From Isoptericola sp. BMS4 (GTDB taxonomy: Bacteria; Actinomycetota; Actinomycetes; Actinomycetales; Cellulomonadaceae), in NCBI RefSeq assembly GCF_011634835.1, contig NZ_SIRP01000001.1:900668-964667 (forward strand): a DNA stretch of 64,000 bases, given 5' to 3'. Positions 1 to 9,926 of the stretch are shown piece by piece. The first letter of the stretch is position 1, and the number at the start of each line of letters is the position of its first letter. The notes under the pieces are model-generated. The model saw only the letters and a list, made by a program, of their open reading frames with translations. It was not told the DNA's origin and made no database searches. The position numbers and the translations under genes were made by a program.

Positions 1-710
1 TCGACCTTCGTCCACAGGTAGGCCACCGGGGCGCCGCCACCGGCCGGCTCGACCAGGAAGAACCCGGCGGCGTCGAACCAGGGCTCGGCCGCCCGGGCGC
101 GCAGGTCGTCGGCCGTGAGGCGGCCCTGCTCCGGGTGGTCGGCGAACGCGCGCGCGTTGAGCGCCACCCACGCGTCGTCGTCCTCGCCGGGCCGGAAGCC
201 GCGGACGGTGAACCCGTCCGGCGCCTGGGCGGTACCGGACGGGGCGGCCCCGGCGAGCGGGCGGGCGAGGAACAGCAGCTCGCGGGCGACGTCGTACCCC
301 CGCGCCGCCGCGAACGCGCGGGCGGGCGGCAGGTCGCCGTGGGCCCAGACACGCAGCGGCTTGCCGCGCTGGCCGGGCGCGCCGGAGACGGCGGGCAGCC
401 GGGCGTCGCGCTCCGCCGTGCGCAGGAGCATGCTGCCCGTGTGGCGGCGCCGGTGGTCCGGGTGCACGACGAGCTCGGCGCCGGCCACGTCCCCGCCCCG
501 GTCGACCTGCGCGTAGCCGATCGTGCCGCCGTGCTTGTCGTGCGCGACGACGTGGGTGAGCCAGTCCGCGTCCGTGCCCAGGTGGAGCAGGGGCTGCTCG
601 GACAGCGGGGCGACGCCGTCGTGGTCGGCGGTCTCGGCGGCGAGCCGCCGCACCGCGTCCTGGGCGTCCGGGTCGAGGGGGCCGATCTGCAGCGGGGGAG
701 CGATACGCAC
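1..710 (-). CDS. mshD: Mycothiol synthase (acetyl-CoA:Cys-GlcN-Ins acetyltransferase), 3' end outside window
   Basis: The reading frame runs leftward off the window edge; 236 codons are visible of about 300 usual. MshD acetylates Cys-GlcN-Ins in the last step of mycothiol synthesis, in the cytosol. The protein has two GNAT folds. The first carries a [16 protein letters not shown] acetyl-CoA-binding segment, followed by [19 protein letters not shown], a hallmark of MshD. The second opens with [19 protein letters not shown] and continues to HPEQGRLT and [15 protein letters not shown], also typical of the family. The GTG at 710 is preferred because the nearby ATG at 718 is out of frame. The gene lies downstream of acs on the same strand, separated by a long palindrome that probably ends acs transcription. 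Mycothiol places the host in Actinobacteria. Confidence 0.88.
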   Translation of the reverse strand, partial: MRIAPPLQIGPLDPDAQDAVRRLAAETADHDGVAPLSEQPLLHLGTDADWLTHVVAHDKHGGTIGYAQVDRGGDVAGAELVVHPDHRRRHTGSMLLRTAERDARLPAVSGAPGQRGKPLRVWAHGDLPPARAFAAARGYDVARELLFLARPLAGAAPSGTAQAPDGFTVRGFRPGEDDDAWVALNARAFADHPEQGRLTADDLRARAAEPWFDAAGFFLVEPAGGGAPVAYLWTKV

Positions 711-733
711 GACCCCATTCTCACCGACCGCCG

Positions 734-797
734 CGCCGTGGGTACGAGGACGGCGTGGAATCCGACCGGATTCCACGCCGTCTTCGTACCCACAGCG
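734..797. repeat. Long palindrome between acs and mshD (family copy 1, probable terminator)
   Basis: Arms of 30 bp (734-763 and 768-797) with two mismatches, one a G-U pair in RNA, around a GACC loop. There is no T-tract. The outer arm TGGGTACGAGGACGGCGT recurs in the palindromes at 24226 and 35389. The inner arm is almost the same as in the 35389 copy. It begins 11 bp after the acs stop, so a terminator role for acs is likely. Confidence 0.75.
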
Positions 798-808
798 CGT
801 GGGCGGGG

Positions 809-2821
<2,013 letters not shown>

Positions 2822-2916
2822 GCTTACCTCCGGTGCGCATCGTCGCTGGTGCGATCCCGCCGGCGCGGCGCGGCGCGCGCGGGAGCAGCGGGTCCCCGAG
2901 AGGCCCCGCCGTCGGG

Positions 2917-2946
2917 AGTCTAGACCGCGGGGGTGATCGGGGTCAC
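2917..2946 (-). promoter_or_regulatory. Putative acs promoter with CRP/GlxR-type operator
   Basis: On the minus strand a GTGACC -35-like box (2946-2941) is followed after 18 bp by TAGACT (2922-2917). The -35 box is part of an exact GTGA-N6-TCAC palindrome at 2933-2946, the core of CRP/GlxR operators. acs is a known cAMP-receptor target in several bacteria; regulation here is inferred. Confidence 0.45.
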
Positions 2947-3240
2947 GCCGTCCCACCGTTCGGCCGCGGTCCTCGCAAAAGGGCGCCGCCGCGGGGCCGG
3001 TACGGCGGGTCCGCGGCGCGACACGAGGACGGCGCCCGGGAGACGTGTCGTCCGAGCGCCGCTCTCGCCGTACCGGACGCGGATATCAGGCGCGTCATCG
3101 ATCACCGAGCGGGTCCGTTCCCGCCGGGTGGGTCCTCAATCGGGGACTTCCTGTGCGTGGGTCCCGCGTCCGGCCGTCTTCTCTCCATGAGACGCCCTAC
3201 GACGCCGTGGCGCAACAGGGTCTCCGGCGCCGTTGCCGGG
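2947..3240. other. Intergenic region between the HAD phosphatase gene and the acs promoter
   Basis: With 2822-2946 this makes a 419-bp gap upstream of acs. ORFs here are Arg/Ala/Pro-rich shadows without start signals or recognisable domains. I see no RNA gene or repeat; it may carry more of the acs control region. Confidence 0.4.
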
Positions 3241-4074
3241 TCACGGCTGCCGGCGCCGCCACCGCCGCAGCAGCCAGACCGCGACCCCGGCGCCGACCAG
3301 CACGGACGCGGCGAGCAGGGCGACCGGCGGCCGCAGGGCGCGGCGCAGCGCGACCGGGCGGCTGAAGGTGAGCACGCCCCAGCCGTGCTCGGCCGCGGCG
3401 CGGCGCAGGGCCCGGTCCGGGTTGACGGCGAACCCGTGCCCGACGGCACCGAGCATCGGGGCGTCGGTGATCGAGTCGGAGTAGGCGTAGCTGCGCGCGA
3501 GGTCGTACCCGCGGGCCGCGGCGAGCTCCCGCACGGCCTCGGCCTTCTGCTCGCCGTAGGCGTAGAACTCGATCTCGCCGCTGTACCGGCCGTCCTGGAC
3601 GGCCATGCGGGTGGCGATGACGTGGTCCGCGCCGAGGACCGTGGCGATCGGGTCCACCAGCTCGGCGCCGGAGGCCGACACGATGACGACGTCGTGCCCC
3701 AGCTCGTGGTGCTCGGCGATCAGGTCCACGGCCTCGGCGTAGACGTACGGGTCGATGAGCTCGTGCACCGTCTCGGCGACGATCTGCTGCACCTTGCTCA
3801 CCTCCCAGCCCGTGGCGAGCTCGGACAGGTGCTTGCGCATCCGCTCCGTCTGGTCGGCGTCGGCGTTGCCGGCCATGAACAGCAGGTGGGCGTAGGCGCT
3901 GCGCAGCACGTCGCCGCGGGTGATGAGGCCGCCGGCGTAGAACGGCCGGGAGAACGCGGCCGAGGAGCTGGTCGCGATGATCGTCTTGTCCAGGTCGAAG
4001 AACGCCGCGACCCGGTGGCCCGTCGTGCCGGTGGCCGAGGGCGTCGTCGCCGGGTCGTCCGCGGGGCCGCTCAC
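3241..4074 (-). CDS. HAD-superfamily subfamily IB phosphatase with C-terminal membrane anchor
   Basis: 277 aa. Motif I is FFDLDKTII (catalytic Asp pair), motif II is VVIVSASG, the motif III lysine lies in EQKAEAV, and motif IV is YSDSITDAPML. This is the SerB-like IB layout, related to phosphoserine phosphatase. The C-terminus has one hydrophobic segment (about residues 252-270, VALLAASVLVGAGVAVWLL) followed by a basic tail, so the enzyme is probably held at the inner face of the membrane. Start is the GTG at 4074; alternatives a few codons in cannot be excluded. The substrate is not evident. It faces away from the HTH regulator on the other strand. Confidence 0.8.
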   Translation of the reverse strand: MSGPADDPATTPSATGTTGHRVAAFFDLDKTIIATSSSAAFSRPFYAGGLITRGDVLRSAYAHLLFMAGNADADQTERMRKHLSELATGWEVSKVQQIVAETVHELIDPYVYAEAVDLIAEHHELGHDVVIVSASGAELVDPIATVLGADHVIATRMAVQDGRYSGEIEFYAYGEQKAEAVRELAAARGYDLARSYAYSDSITDAPMLGAVGHGFAVNPDRALRRAAAEHGWGVLTFSRPVALRRALRPPVALLAASVLVGAGVAVWLLRRWRRRQP

Positions 4075-4117
4075 GCAGCCGAGCCTAGCCCGGCGGGCCG
4101 AGGGCGGTCACGCCGAC

Positions 4118-4182
4118 GGTGCACAAACCCTCTGCACAACTCTTGTGCATAGACCCTGTGCACAGATACTGTGCACCCATGA
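4118..4182 (+). repeat. Five tandem 13-bp iteron-like repeats over the promoter and start codon of the HTH regulator
   Basis: TGCA cores lie at 4120, 4133, 4146, 4159 and 4172, exactly 13 bp apart. Consensus is about TGTGCACARACCC. The fifth repeat contains the ATG of the regulator gene. A -35 TTGTGC (4143-4148), 16-bp spacer and -10 GATACT (4165-4170) fall inside the repeats, so the mRNA is probably leaderless. The likely ligand is the regulator itself (inferred). Confidence 0.8.
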
Positions 4183-4823
4183 CGCCTCCCGACCGACCCG
4201 ACCCCCAGGACGACCGGCCCGCCCGCCACCTCGCGCTCACCGCCGAGGCGGTCAAGGTGCTCGCCCACCCGCTGCGCTCCCGGCTGCTCGGCGCGCTGCG
4301 GCGCGACGGGCCGGCGTCGGCGACCGCGCTCGCCGCCACGCTGACCAGCAACACCGGCGCCACCAGCTACCACCTGCGCCGGCTCGAGGGCGTCGGTCTG
4401 GTCGAGGACACCGGCGAGGGCCGTGGCAAGGAGCGGATCTGGCGGGCGAGCACCGAGGCGCACTCGTGGGAGAACACCGCGTTCGACGACGACGAGGACG
4501 CGCGGACCGCCGTCGACTGGCTGGTGCGCGACTACCACCGGCAGTTCGACGACCACTACTCGCGGTGGCTCGACGCGGCCGACGCCTGGCCCGACGCCTG
4601 GCGCGACGTGTCCGGGATGTCCGACACGTGGGTCGAGGTGACGCCCGAGCAGGCCGAGGCGATGGACGCCGAGATCGCGGCCGTGCTCCGGCGCTACGCC
4701 AGCGCCGGGCGCGGCGACACTGCCGCGCGTCGCGTGCAGGTGTGGCGGTTCGCCTTTCCGCTCGACCCCTCCGACGTCCCCGACGCGCCGGACGGGCGGC
4801 ACGACCTCGAGGAGCCCCGGTGA
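4179..4823 (+). CDS. ArsR-like winged-helix transcriptional regulator
   Basis: 214 aa. Residues 15-85 form a winged helix: EAVKVLAHPLRSRLLGALRR, then GATSYHLRRLEGVGLVED as recognition helix and wing. The C-terminal half is acidic and tryptophan-rich and could be a sensor or dimerisation domain; no ligand-binding cysteines stand out. The ATG at 4179 lacks a Shine-Dalgarno sequence but sits 8 nt after a -10 box, which fits leaderless translation. A GTG at 4119 would read through the repeat array and is less likely. The stop overlaps the start of the MFS gene, so the two form an operon. The array of five 13-bp repeats over its own promoter suggests autoregulation. Confidence 0.85.
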   Translation: MTPPDRPDPQDDRPARHLALTAEAVKVLAHPLRSRLLGALRRDGPASATALAATLTSNTGATSYHLRRLEGVGLVEDTGEGRGKERIWRASTEAHSWENTAFDDDEDARTAVDWLVRDYHRQFDDHYSRWLDAADAWPDAWRDVSGMSDTWVEVTPEQAEAMDAEIAAVLRRYASAGRGDTAARRVQVWRFAFPLDPSDVPDAPDGRHDLEEPR

Positions 4824-6106
4824 GCACCCTGACGCCCGCCGCGGCCCGGCGGATCTTCCTGCTCCTGACCGCCACCCGCTGGTTCCCCGTGGGTCTCGTC
4901 GTCTCGGTGACGACGCTCCTGCCGATCGACCGGGGGCTCTCGGTCACCCAGACCCTCACGCTCGCCTCCGTCACCGGCATCGTGGTCTTCGCGCTCGAGC
5001 TGCCGACCGGCGGCACCGCGGACGCGTTCGGGCGGAGGCCCGTGCTCGTCGCCGCGGCGTCGATGCAGGTGCTCGCCGCGACCCTGTTCGCGACCGCGCA
5101 GTCGTTCTGGGCGTTCGCGCTCGCCGCGGCCGCGATGGGCACGTTCCGCGCCCTGGACTCCGGCCCGATGGAGGCCTGGTTCGTCGACACCGTGCACGCG
5201 ACCAGCCCGGGCGCCGACGTCGACCGCACGCTCTCGCGCCAGGGCGGCGTGCTCGGCGCCTCGATCGCGCTCGGCGCGCTGGTCTCCGGCGGGCTCGTGT
5301 GGTGGGACCCGGTGGACGCCTGGTCGGCGCTCACGCTGCCCTACGTCGTCTACGCCGTCCTCGCCGCCGGGCACCTCGTCATGGTGTGCCTGCTGCTGCG
5401 CGAGGACCGCCCCGTCGAGGCGGGCGCGGGGCCGAGCCGGCTGCGGCGCGCCCTCGACTCGGCGCGGCGGACGCCGGGGACCGTCGTCGCCGGCCTGCGG
5501 CTCGCGGGCGGCAACCGGGTGCTGCGGTCTCTGCTGCTCGTCGAGGTCTTCTGGGCCGCGGCCATGGTGGTGTTCGAGCAGTTCCTCCCGATCCGGCTCG
5601 CGGAGATCCTTGGCGACGAGGCGGCGGCGGGCACGCTCGTCGGCCCGGCTGCCGCCGCGGGCTGGGGCGTGTTCGCGCTCGGGGCCACGCTCGCGGGTCT
5701 CGCCTCCCGGCGCGTCGGGGTGGTGCGCGCGGCCATCGCCGCGCGCGTCCTCAACGGCCTGGGCGCCGTCTGGATGGGCCTGGTGGCCGGGCCTGCGGCG
5801 CTCGTGGTGGCCTACCTCGTGACGTACGCGCTCCACGGTGCCGGTGGCCCGCTGTACAACACGCTCCTGCACCGCGAGGCGGAGGCGCGCAACCGGTCCA
5901 CCGTGCTCTCCATGGCGTCGATGACGGCCTTCGCGTCGTTCGCCGTCGTCTCGCCGTCGCTGGGCTGGATCTCGGACACGGTCTCGACGCCCGTCGCGAT
6001 GGTCGCCGGCGGCGCGCTCAGCGTGCTCGGCGCCCTGTGCTTCGTCCCCGCGTGGCGCCGTGAGCGGGAGCTGGCCGCGGAGGGACGGACCGTCGTGAGC
6101 GTCTGA
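4820..6106 (+). CDS. MFS transporter, probable drug/metabolite exporter
   Basis: 428 aa with about 12 hydrophobic segments. The loop between segments 2 and 3 has TGGTADAFGRRPVLV, the MFS motif A (GxxxDxxGRR). A second motif-A-like loop is ASRRVGVVRA. The GTG start at 4820 overlaps the regulator's TGA by 4 bp, giving translational coupling. A HTH regulator plus MFS pair usually means inducible efflux, but the substrate cannot be read from the sequence. No gene follows in the same operon; the Tad locus begins about 90 bp later. Confidence 0.85.
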   Translation: MSTLTPAAARRIFLLLTATRWFPVGLVVSVTTLLPIDRGLSVTQTLTLASVTGIVVFALELPTGGTADAFGRRPVLVAAASMQVLAATLFATAQSFWAFALAAAAMGTFRALDSGPMEAWFVDTVHATSPGADVDRTLSRQGGVLGASIALGALVSGGLVWWDPVDAWSALTLPYVVYAVLAAGHLVMVCLLLREDRPVEAGAGPSRLRRALDSARRTPGTVVAGLRLAGGNRVLRSLLLVEVFWAAAMVVFEQFLPIRLAEILGDEAAAGTLVGPAAAAGWGVFALGATLAGLASRRVGVVRAAIAARVLNGLGAVWMGLVAGPAALVVAYLVTYALHGAGGPLYNTLLHREAEARNRSTVLSMASMTAFASFAVVSPSLGWISDTVSTPVAMVAGGALSVLGALCFVPAWRRERELAAEGRTVVSV

Positions 6107-6196
6107 CAGGCGCGGAGGCCGCCCCCACGACACCGCCGTCCACAGAGCCGGGGGCACCGCTGCCGGTCCCCGGCCCCGCCCGCCAGCGTGGACGCC

Positions 6197-7021
6197 ATGG
6201 ACACCGCACCCCAGCAGCTCCGGCTCCTCGACCCGCCCGCCGCCGTCCCGCCCGGCGCGGCCGGCGACGCCGGGCCGTTCGCCCGGCCGGGCACCGCGCT
6301 GCGCGCCAGCCGCACCGTGGCGGTGCTCGGCGCGTGCGGCGGCGCCGGCACCAGCACCCTCGCCGCCGCCCTCGCACACGCCCTGCGCGGCTCCGGGGAG
6401 CGGGCCGTGCTCGTCGACCTCGACGTCCCCGGCGCCGGCGCCGACGTCCTGCTCGGCATCGAGGACGAGCCAGGGGCGCGGTGGCCCGAGCTGGCCGCCG
6501 CCCGCGGGGACGTCGATGGCGAAGGCCTCGTGGCCGCGCTGCCCCGCTGGCGGCGCGTGCCCGTGCTCAGCGGGACCCGGGCGCAGGCGGCGCCGCCCGA
6601 CGGGTCCGTCGTCCTGGACGTCGCCACCGGGCTGCTGCGCGCCGGGGAGAGCGTCGTCCTCGACCTCCCGCGCGCGTCCGGGTGGAGCCACGCCGCGCGG
6701 CTGCTCGCCGCCGCCGCGGACACCGTCCTGCTGGTCGTGCCCAGCACCGTGCCCGGCGTGGCCGGGGCCGCCTCCGCCGCCGTCGCCCTCCAGGAGGCCG
6801 GGGCGGGTGACCCGTGGGTGGTGGCCCGCCGGCCCGCACCCGGGCGCGTCGACGCGACGGCCGTCGAGGCCGCGCTCGGCCTCGACGTGGTCGCCGAGCT
6901 GCCCTGGGACCCGCGCCTCGCCGCCGCCGTCGAACGGGGCGAGGGGCCCCGGGTGGGACGCCGCGCACCGGTCGGGCGCACCTCCGCGCGGCTGGCGGCG
7001 GCGCTCGCGAGGGCGTCGTGA
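6197..7021 (+). CDS. CpaE/Ssd-like P-loop ATPase at the head of the Tad pilus locus
   Basis: 274 aa. A deviant Walker A, GACGGAGTSTLAAALAHAL, lies near residues 47-66 and lacks the usual GKT lysine. VLVDLDVPGAGADVLLG follows as the A'/B-like segment. It belongs to the MinD/ParA class called CpaE-like or Ssd in actinobacteria, which guides Tad assembly. The family-known gene order (CpaE-like, TadA, TadB, TadC, pilin, TadE, TadE-like) is complete here. Start: ATG 6197; a GTG at 6188 is in frame and neither has a clear ribosome site. Its TGA overlaps the GTG of the next gene. Confidence 0.82.
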   Translation: MDTAPQQLRLLDPPAAVPPGAAGDAGPFARPGTALRASRTVAVLGACGGAGTSTLAAALAHALRGSGERAVLVDLDVPGAGADVLLGIEDEPGARWPELAAARGDVDGEGLVAALPRWRRVPVLSGTRAQAAPPDGSVVLDVATGLLRAGESVVLDLPRASGWSHAARLLAAAADTVLLVVPSTVPGVAGAASAAVALQEAGAGDPWVVARRPAPGRVDATAVEAALGLDVVAELPWDPRLAAAVERGEGPRVGRRAPVGRTSARLAAALARAS

Positions 7022-8238
7022 CGGCCGGGACGGTGGACCGCACGCTGCTCGCCGACGTGCGCGCACGCGTGGGGGCCACCGGTGCCGAGGTCGACGACGC
7101 CGCGGTGGCGGACGCCCTGCGCGCGAGCGGGCGCGTCATCGGCTCCCAGGCCCTCACCGACCTCACGCGCGCCGCCCGTGCCGAGCTCACCGGTGCCGGG
7201 CCGCTGCAGGCGCTGCTCGACGCGCCGGGCGTCACGGACGTGCTCGTCAACGGGCCCCGGGACGTGTGGGTCGACCGGGGCGACGGCCTGCACCGTGCCG
7301 ACGTCGACCTCGGTACCCCGGCGGACGTGCGGGCGCTCGCCGTGCGGATGGCGGCCGTGAGCGGGCAGCGGCTGGACGACGCCGCGCCGACCGTCGACGC
7401 CCGGATGCCCGACGGGACGCGACTGCACGCCGTCGTCGAGCCCGTGGCGCCCGAGGGTGCGGTCGTCGCCCTGCGCGTGCTGCGCCAGACCACGCTCACC
7501 CTCGACGCCCTCGTCGACGCCGGCGCCGTGCCCCGGCAGTGGCAGCCGCTGCTGGGCGCCCTCGTCGTGGGGCGGGCGAACCTGCTGGTCAGCGGCGGCA
7601 CCGGCACCGGGAAGACGACGCTGCTGGCCGCCCTGCTCGGGCTCGTGCCCGCACGCGAACGGCTGCTCGTGGTCGAGGAGGCGCGTGAGCTCGCGCCCCG
7701 GCACCCGCACGTCGTGGCCCTGGCCGCGCGACGGCCCAACGTCGAGGGCGTGGGCGAGGTGACGCTGACCGACCTGGTCCGCGGCGCGCTGCGGATGCGC
7801 CCGGACCGCATCGTCGTGGGGGAGTGCCGCGGCGCCGAGGTGCGCGAGCTCCTGCTCGCCATGAACACCGGGCACGACGGCGGCATGGCCACCGTGCACG
7901 CCAACGCCGCCGAGCACGTCCCCGCGCGTCTCGAGGCGCTCGCCGCGCTCGCGGGCATGCCGCGCGAGGCCGTCGCCGCCCAGGCGGCCGCCGCCCTGGA
8001 CGTGGTGCTGCACCTGCGCCGACGGGGCGGGCGACGCCACCTCGCCCAGGTCGGCCTCGTCGGCCGCGACGCCGGTGGCGGGCTCGAGGTGCGCCGCGCC
8101 GCGTCGTGGGACGGGTACGGCGACCCGGTGGCGGGGCCGGCGTGGGACGACCTGCGACGGTCGGTCCCCGACGTCGCGGGGCCGGCGTGGGACGACCTGC
8201 GACGGTCGGTCCCCGACGTCGCGGGGCCGGCGTGCTGA
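7018..8238 (+). CDS. tadA: TadA/CpaF-type secretion ATPase
   Basis: 406 aa hexameric ATPase that powers Tad pilus extension from the cytosolic face. Walker A GGTGTGKTT, the Asp-box-like VVEEARELAP, Walker B RIVVGECRG and the His-box ATVHAN are all present. The N-terminal domain carries VTDVLVNGPRDVWVDRGDG, typical of CpaF. The GTG at 7018 overlaps the upstream stop. The extreme C-terminus is unusual: a 15-residue unit AGPAWDDLRRSVPDV occurs twice and then restarts (AGPAC) just before the stop, coded by a 45-bp tandem repeat. The tail lies beyond the catalytic core. Confidence 0.92.
   Translation: MTAGTVDRTLLADVRARVGATGAEVDDAAVADALRASGRVIGSQALTDLTRAARAELTGAGPLQALLDAPGVTDVLVNGPRDVWVDRGDGLHRADVDLGTPADVRALAVRMAAVSGQRLDDAAPTVDARMPDGTRLHAVVEPVAPEGAVVALRVLRQTTLTLDALVDAGAVPRQWQPLLGALVVGRANLLVSGGTGTGKTTLLAALLGLVPARERLLVVEEARELAPRHPHVVALAARRPNVEGVGEVTLTDLVRGALRMRPDRIVVGECRGAEVRELLLAMNTGHDGGMATVHANAAEHVPARLEALAALAGMPREAVAAQAAAALDVVLHLRRRGGRRHLAQVGLVGRDAGGGLEVRRAASWDGYGDPVAGPAWDDLRRSVPDVAGPAWDDLRRSVPDVAGPAC
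8131..8234 (+). repeat. 45-bp in-frame tandem repeat (2.3 copies) at the tadA 3' end
   Basis: Units at 8131-8175 and 8176-8220 are identical, followed by the first 14 bp of a third at 8221-8234. The unit length is a multiple of three, so the frame survives. The partial third copy supplies the GTG start of the next gene. Identity suggests recent slippage. Confidence 0.9.
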
Positions 8239-8882
8239 GCGCCGCCGCGGGGGCGGCCACGGGACTGGCGGTCTGGCTGGTGCTCGCCCGTGCGGGCCGG
8301 CGCGCACCACTGTCCCGATCGTCGCGTCGGCGCCTGAGACTGGCGCCGCGTCGGCGCGCCACGGGTCCCGACGCCGCGGGGGACACCGTCCGGGTGGCGA
8401 TGGCGCAGGTGGTGGCCCTGCTGCGGGCGGGGGCACCGCCGGCGGCGGCGTGGTCGCGGGCCCTGGCCGTCCCGGCCGGACCGGACGGCGTGCCGCGCCA
8501 GGGGGACCTCGCGCCCCTGGTGGGCGGCGCCGAGCACGCCCGGTCGATCGCCGCGGCGGCCCGCCTGGCGCGCGACGTCGGCGCCCCGCTCGGCGGCGTG
8601 CTCGACGCCGTGGCCGGGGCACTCGCGGCGGAGGCCGAGTCGCGGGCGGAGCGGGCGGCGTCCCTGGCCGGCCCGCGCGCCACCGCGCGGGTGCTCCTCT
8701 GGCTGCCCGCGCTCGGCGCCCTGCTCGGGTGGGTGCTCGGCGCCGACCCGCTCGGCACGGCCGTGGACGGCGGTGCGGGCACCGCGTCCGTGGCCGCCGG
8801 GCTGCTGCTGCTCGCCGCGGGGCGCGTCTGGACCGGTCGCCTCGTCGCGACGGCCCGCCGTGCCGGTGAGGACCCGGCATGA
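8232..8882 (+). CDS. tadB: TadB-like type II secretion F-domain membrane protein
   Basis: 216 aa inner-membrane platform protein of the Tad system. An N-terminal membrane segment is followed by a soluble F-domain (VVALLRAGAPPAAAWSRAL, then ARDVGAPLGGVLDAVAGALA) and two C-terminal hydrophobic stretches (LLWLPALGALLGWVLG and ASVAAGLLLLAAG). Actinobacterial TadB is shorter than the proteobacterial form, as here. GTG 8232 overlaps the tadA stop by 7 bp and comes from the end of the 45-bp repeat. The stop overlaps the tadC start by 4 bp. Confidence 0.82.
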   Translation: MLSAAAGAATGLAVWLVLARAGRRAPLSRSSRRRLRLAPRRRATGPDAAGDTVRVAMAQVVALLRAGAPPAAAWSRALAVPAGPDGVPRQGDLAPLVGGAEHARSIAAAARLARDVGAPLGGVLDAVAGALAAEAESRAERAASLAGPRATARVLLWLPALGALLGWVLGADPLGTAVDGGAGTASVAAGLLLLAAGRVWTGRLVATARRAGEDPA

Positions 8883-9466
8883 CCGCCGGGGCCCTCCTCG
8901 CGACCGCCGCACCCGTGGCGCTCCTCGCGCTGTGCGGCGCCGCGCCCTGGTGGGCGTCCCACGCCGGTGTCCGACGCCGCGCACGCCGGGTCGCCGTCGC
9001 GCCGCCCGCGCGCCCTGCGGGCCCGGGCATCGCGGCCCGCGTGGAGCTGCCCGTGCTGCTCGAGCTGCTGGCCGCGGCGGTCCGGGCGGGCGCCGGGGTC
9101 CCCCGCGCGCTGGCGGCCACGGGCGACGCCGTCGGCGGGGCGGAGGGCGCGGCCCTGCGGGACGCCGCCACCGCGCTGCGCCTCGGCGCGCCCTGGGAGG
9201 ACGCGTGGCGATCCGCCCCCGCCCGGCTCGCGCCCCTGCACCGCGCGCTCCGCAGCGCCTGGTCCGACGGCGCCGCGCCGGCCGACGCGCTGCGCACCGC
9301 GCGGGAGGAGGTGCTGCACGCGCGCAGCGCCGCCGCCCGGACGGCGGCCGCCCGGCTCGCGGTGCGCCTGGTGCTGCCCCTGGGCGCCTGCTTCCTCCCG
9401 GCGTTCGTGCTCGTCGGGCTGGCGCCCGTGCTGATCGCCCTGGGGATCGACCTGCTGTCGGGATGA
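8879..9466 (+). CDS. tadC: TadC-like type II secretion F-domain membrane protein
   Basis: 195 aa. It starts with a hydrophobic segment (LLATAAPVALLALCGAAPWW), then a F-domain with VELPVLLELLAAAVRAGAGV, and ends with a second membrane segment (LVLPLGACFLPAFVLVGLAPV). This mirrors TadC, the partner of TadB in the inner-membrane platform. The ATG overlaps the tadB stop. It is followed by 97 bp holding three hairpins before the pilin gene, the only real gap in the operon. Confidence 0.82.
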   Translation: MTAGALLATAAPVALLALCGAAPWWASHAGVRRRARRVAVAPPARPAGPGIAARVELPVLLELLAAAVRAGAGVPRALAATGDAVGGAEGAALRDAATALRLGAPWEDAWRSAPARLAPLHRALRSAWSDGAAPADALRTAREEVLHARSAAARTAAARLAVRLVLPLGACFLPAFVLVGLAPVLIALGIDLLSG

Positions 9467-9480
9467 ACCTGACGCCGACC

Positions 9481-9547
9481 ACCGGCCACCCGGCCGGTCA
9501 TGCTCCGGCCGCCCGGCCGGAGCACACGCACCGGCAGCCTGCCGGTG
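9481..9547 (+). promoter_or_regulatory. Three consecutive perfect hairpins in the pilin gene leader
   Basis: Stem 1: ACCGGCC/GGCCGGT (9481-9498). Stem 2: GCTCCGGCC/GGCCGGAGC (9502-9523). Stem 3: CACCGGCA/TGCCGGTG (9529-9547). Loops are 3-4 nt and every pair matches. They fill the gap between tadC and the pilin ribosome site. They could protect or process the mRNA to raise pilin output over the machinery genes (inference). Confidence 0.6.
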
Positions 9548-9563
9548 GAGCGAAGGAGGAGAG

Positions 9564-9926
9564 ATGACCAGCACGACGAGTCGCACGACCCGCCGGGGGA
9601 CGTCCGGTCCGGGGGCCCCCGAGGTTGCGGCCGCACAGGTGGGGCAGGGAGCGCCTGATGGTCCGGGTGCGCCTGTGGCACCCGGAGCGGACGGTGCGTC
9701 GGGTGCGAGGGAGAAGGCGCGCCCGGGCAGGACGGGCGGGCTCGACGCACCCGACCTGCCCGACACCGCCGACCGGTCCGACCCGGAGGCCGGGCTGGCG
9801 ACGGCGGAGTACGCCGTCGCGACGGTCGCCGCCGTCGGGTTCGCCGGGCTGCTGATCGCCGTGCTCAAGAGCGACACCGTCCGCGGGCTGCTCGAGAGCA
9901 TCATCAGCTCGGCCCTGTCCGTCTGA
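9564..9926 (+). CDS. Flp-type pilin-like protein (DUF4244)
   Basis: 120 aa. A long hydrophilic leader (about 74 residues rich in Gly, Ala, Pro) precedes EAGLATAEYAVATVAAVGF, a type IVb prepilin cleavage context with the conserved Glu at +5 and Tyr at +6. A single hydrophobic helix follows, then a short polar tail. DUF4244 proteins hold this place in actinobacterial Tad loci and are thought to be the pilus subunit. A strong GGAGGAGAG ribosome site lies just before the ATG, stronger than for its neighbours, which fits high expression. No prepilin peptidase gene is in the window. Confidence 0.85.
   Translation: MTSTTSRTTRRGTSGPGAPEVAAAQVGQGAPDGPGAPVAPGADGASGAREKARPGRTGGLDAPDLPDTADRSDPEAGLATAEYAVATVAAVGFAGLLIAVLKSDTVRGLLESIISSALSV

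Noticed and set aside
734..797. Palindrome as the ends of an insertion sequence
   Set aside because: No transposase gene or target duplication around any of the three copies; each lies directly after a stop codon.
4119..4178. Start of the HTH regulator at GTG 4119
   Set aside because: It would translate the 13-bp repeat array; the -10 box lies downstream of that codon.
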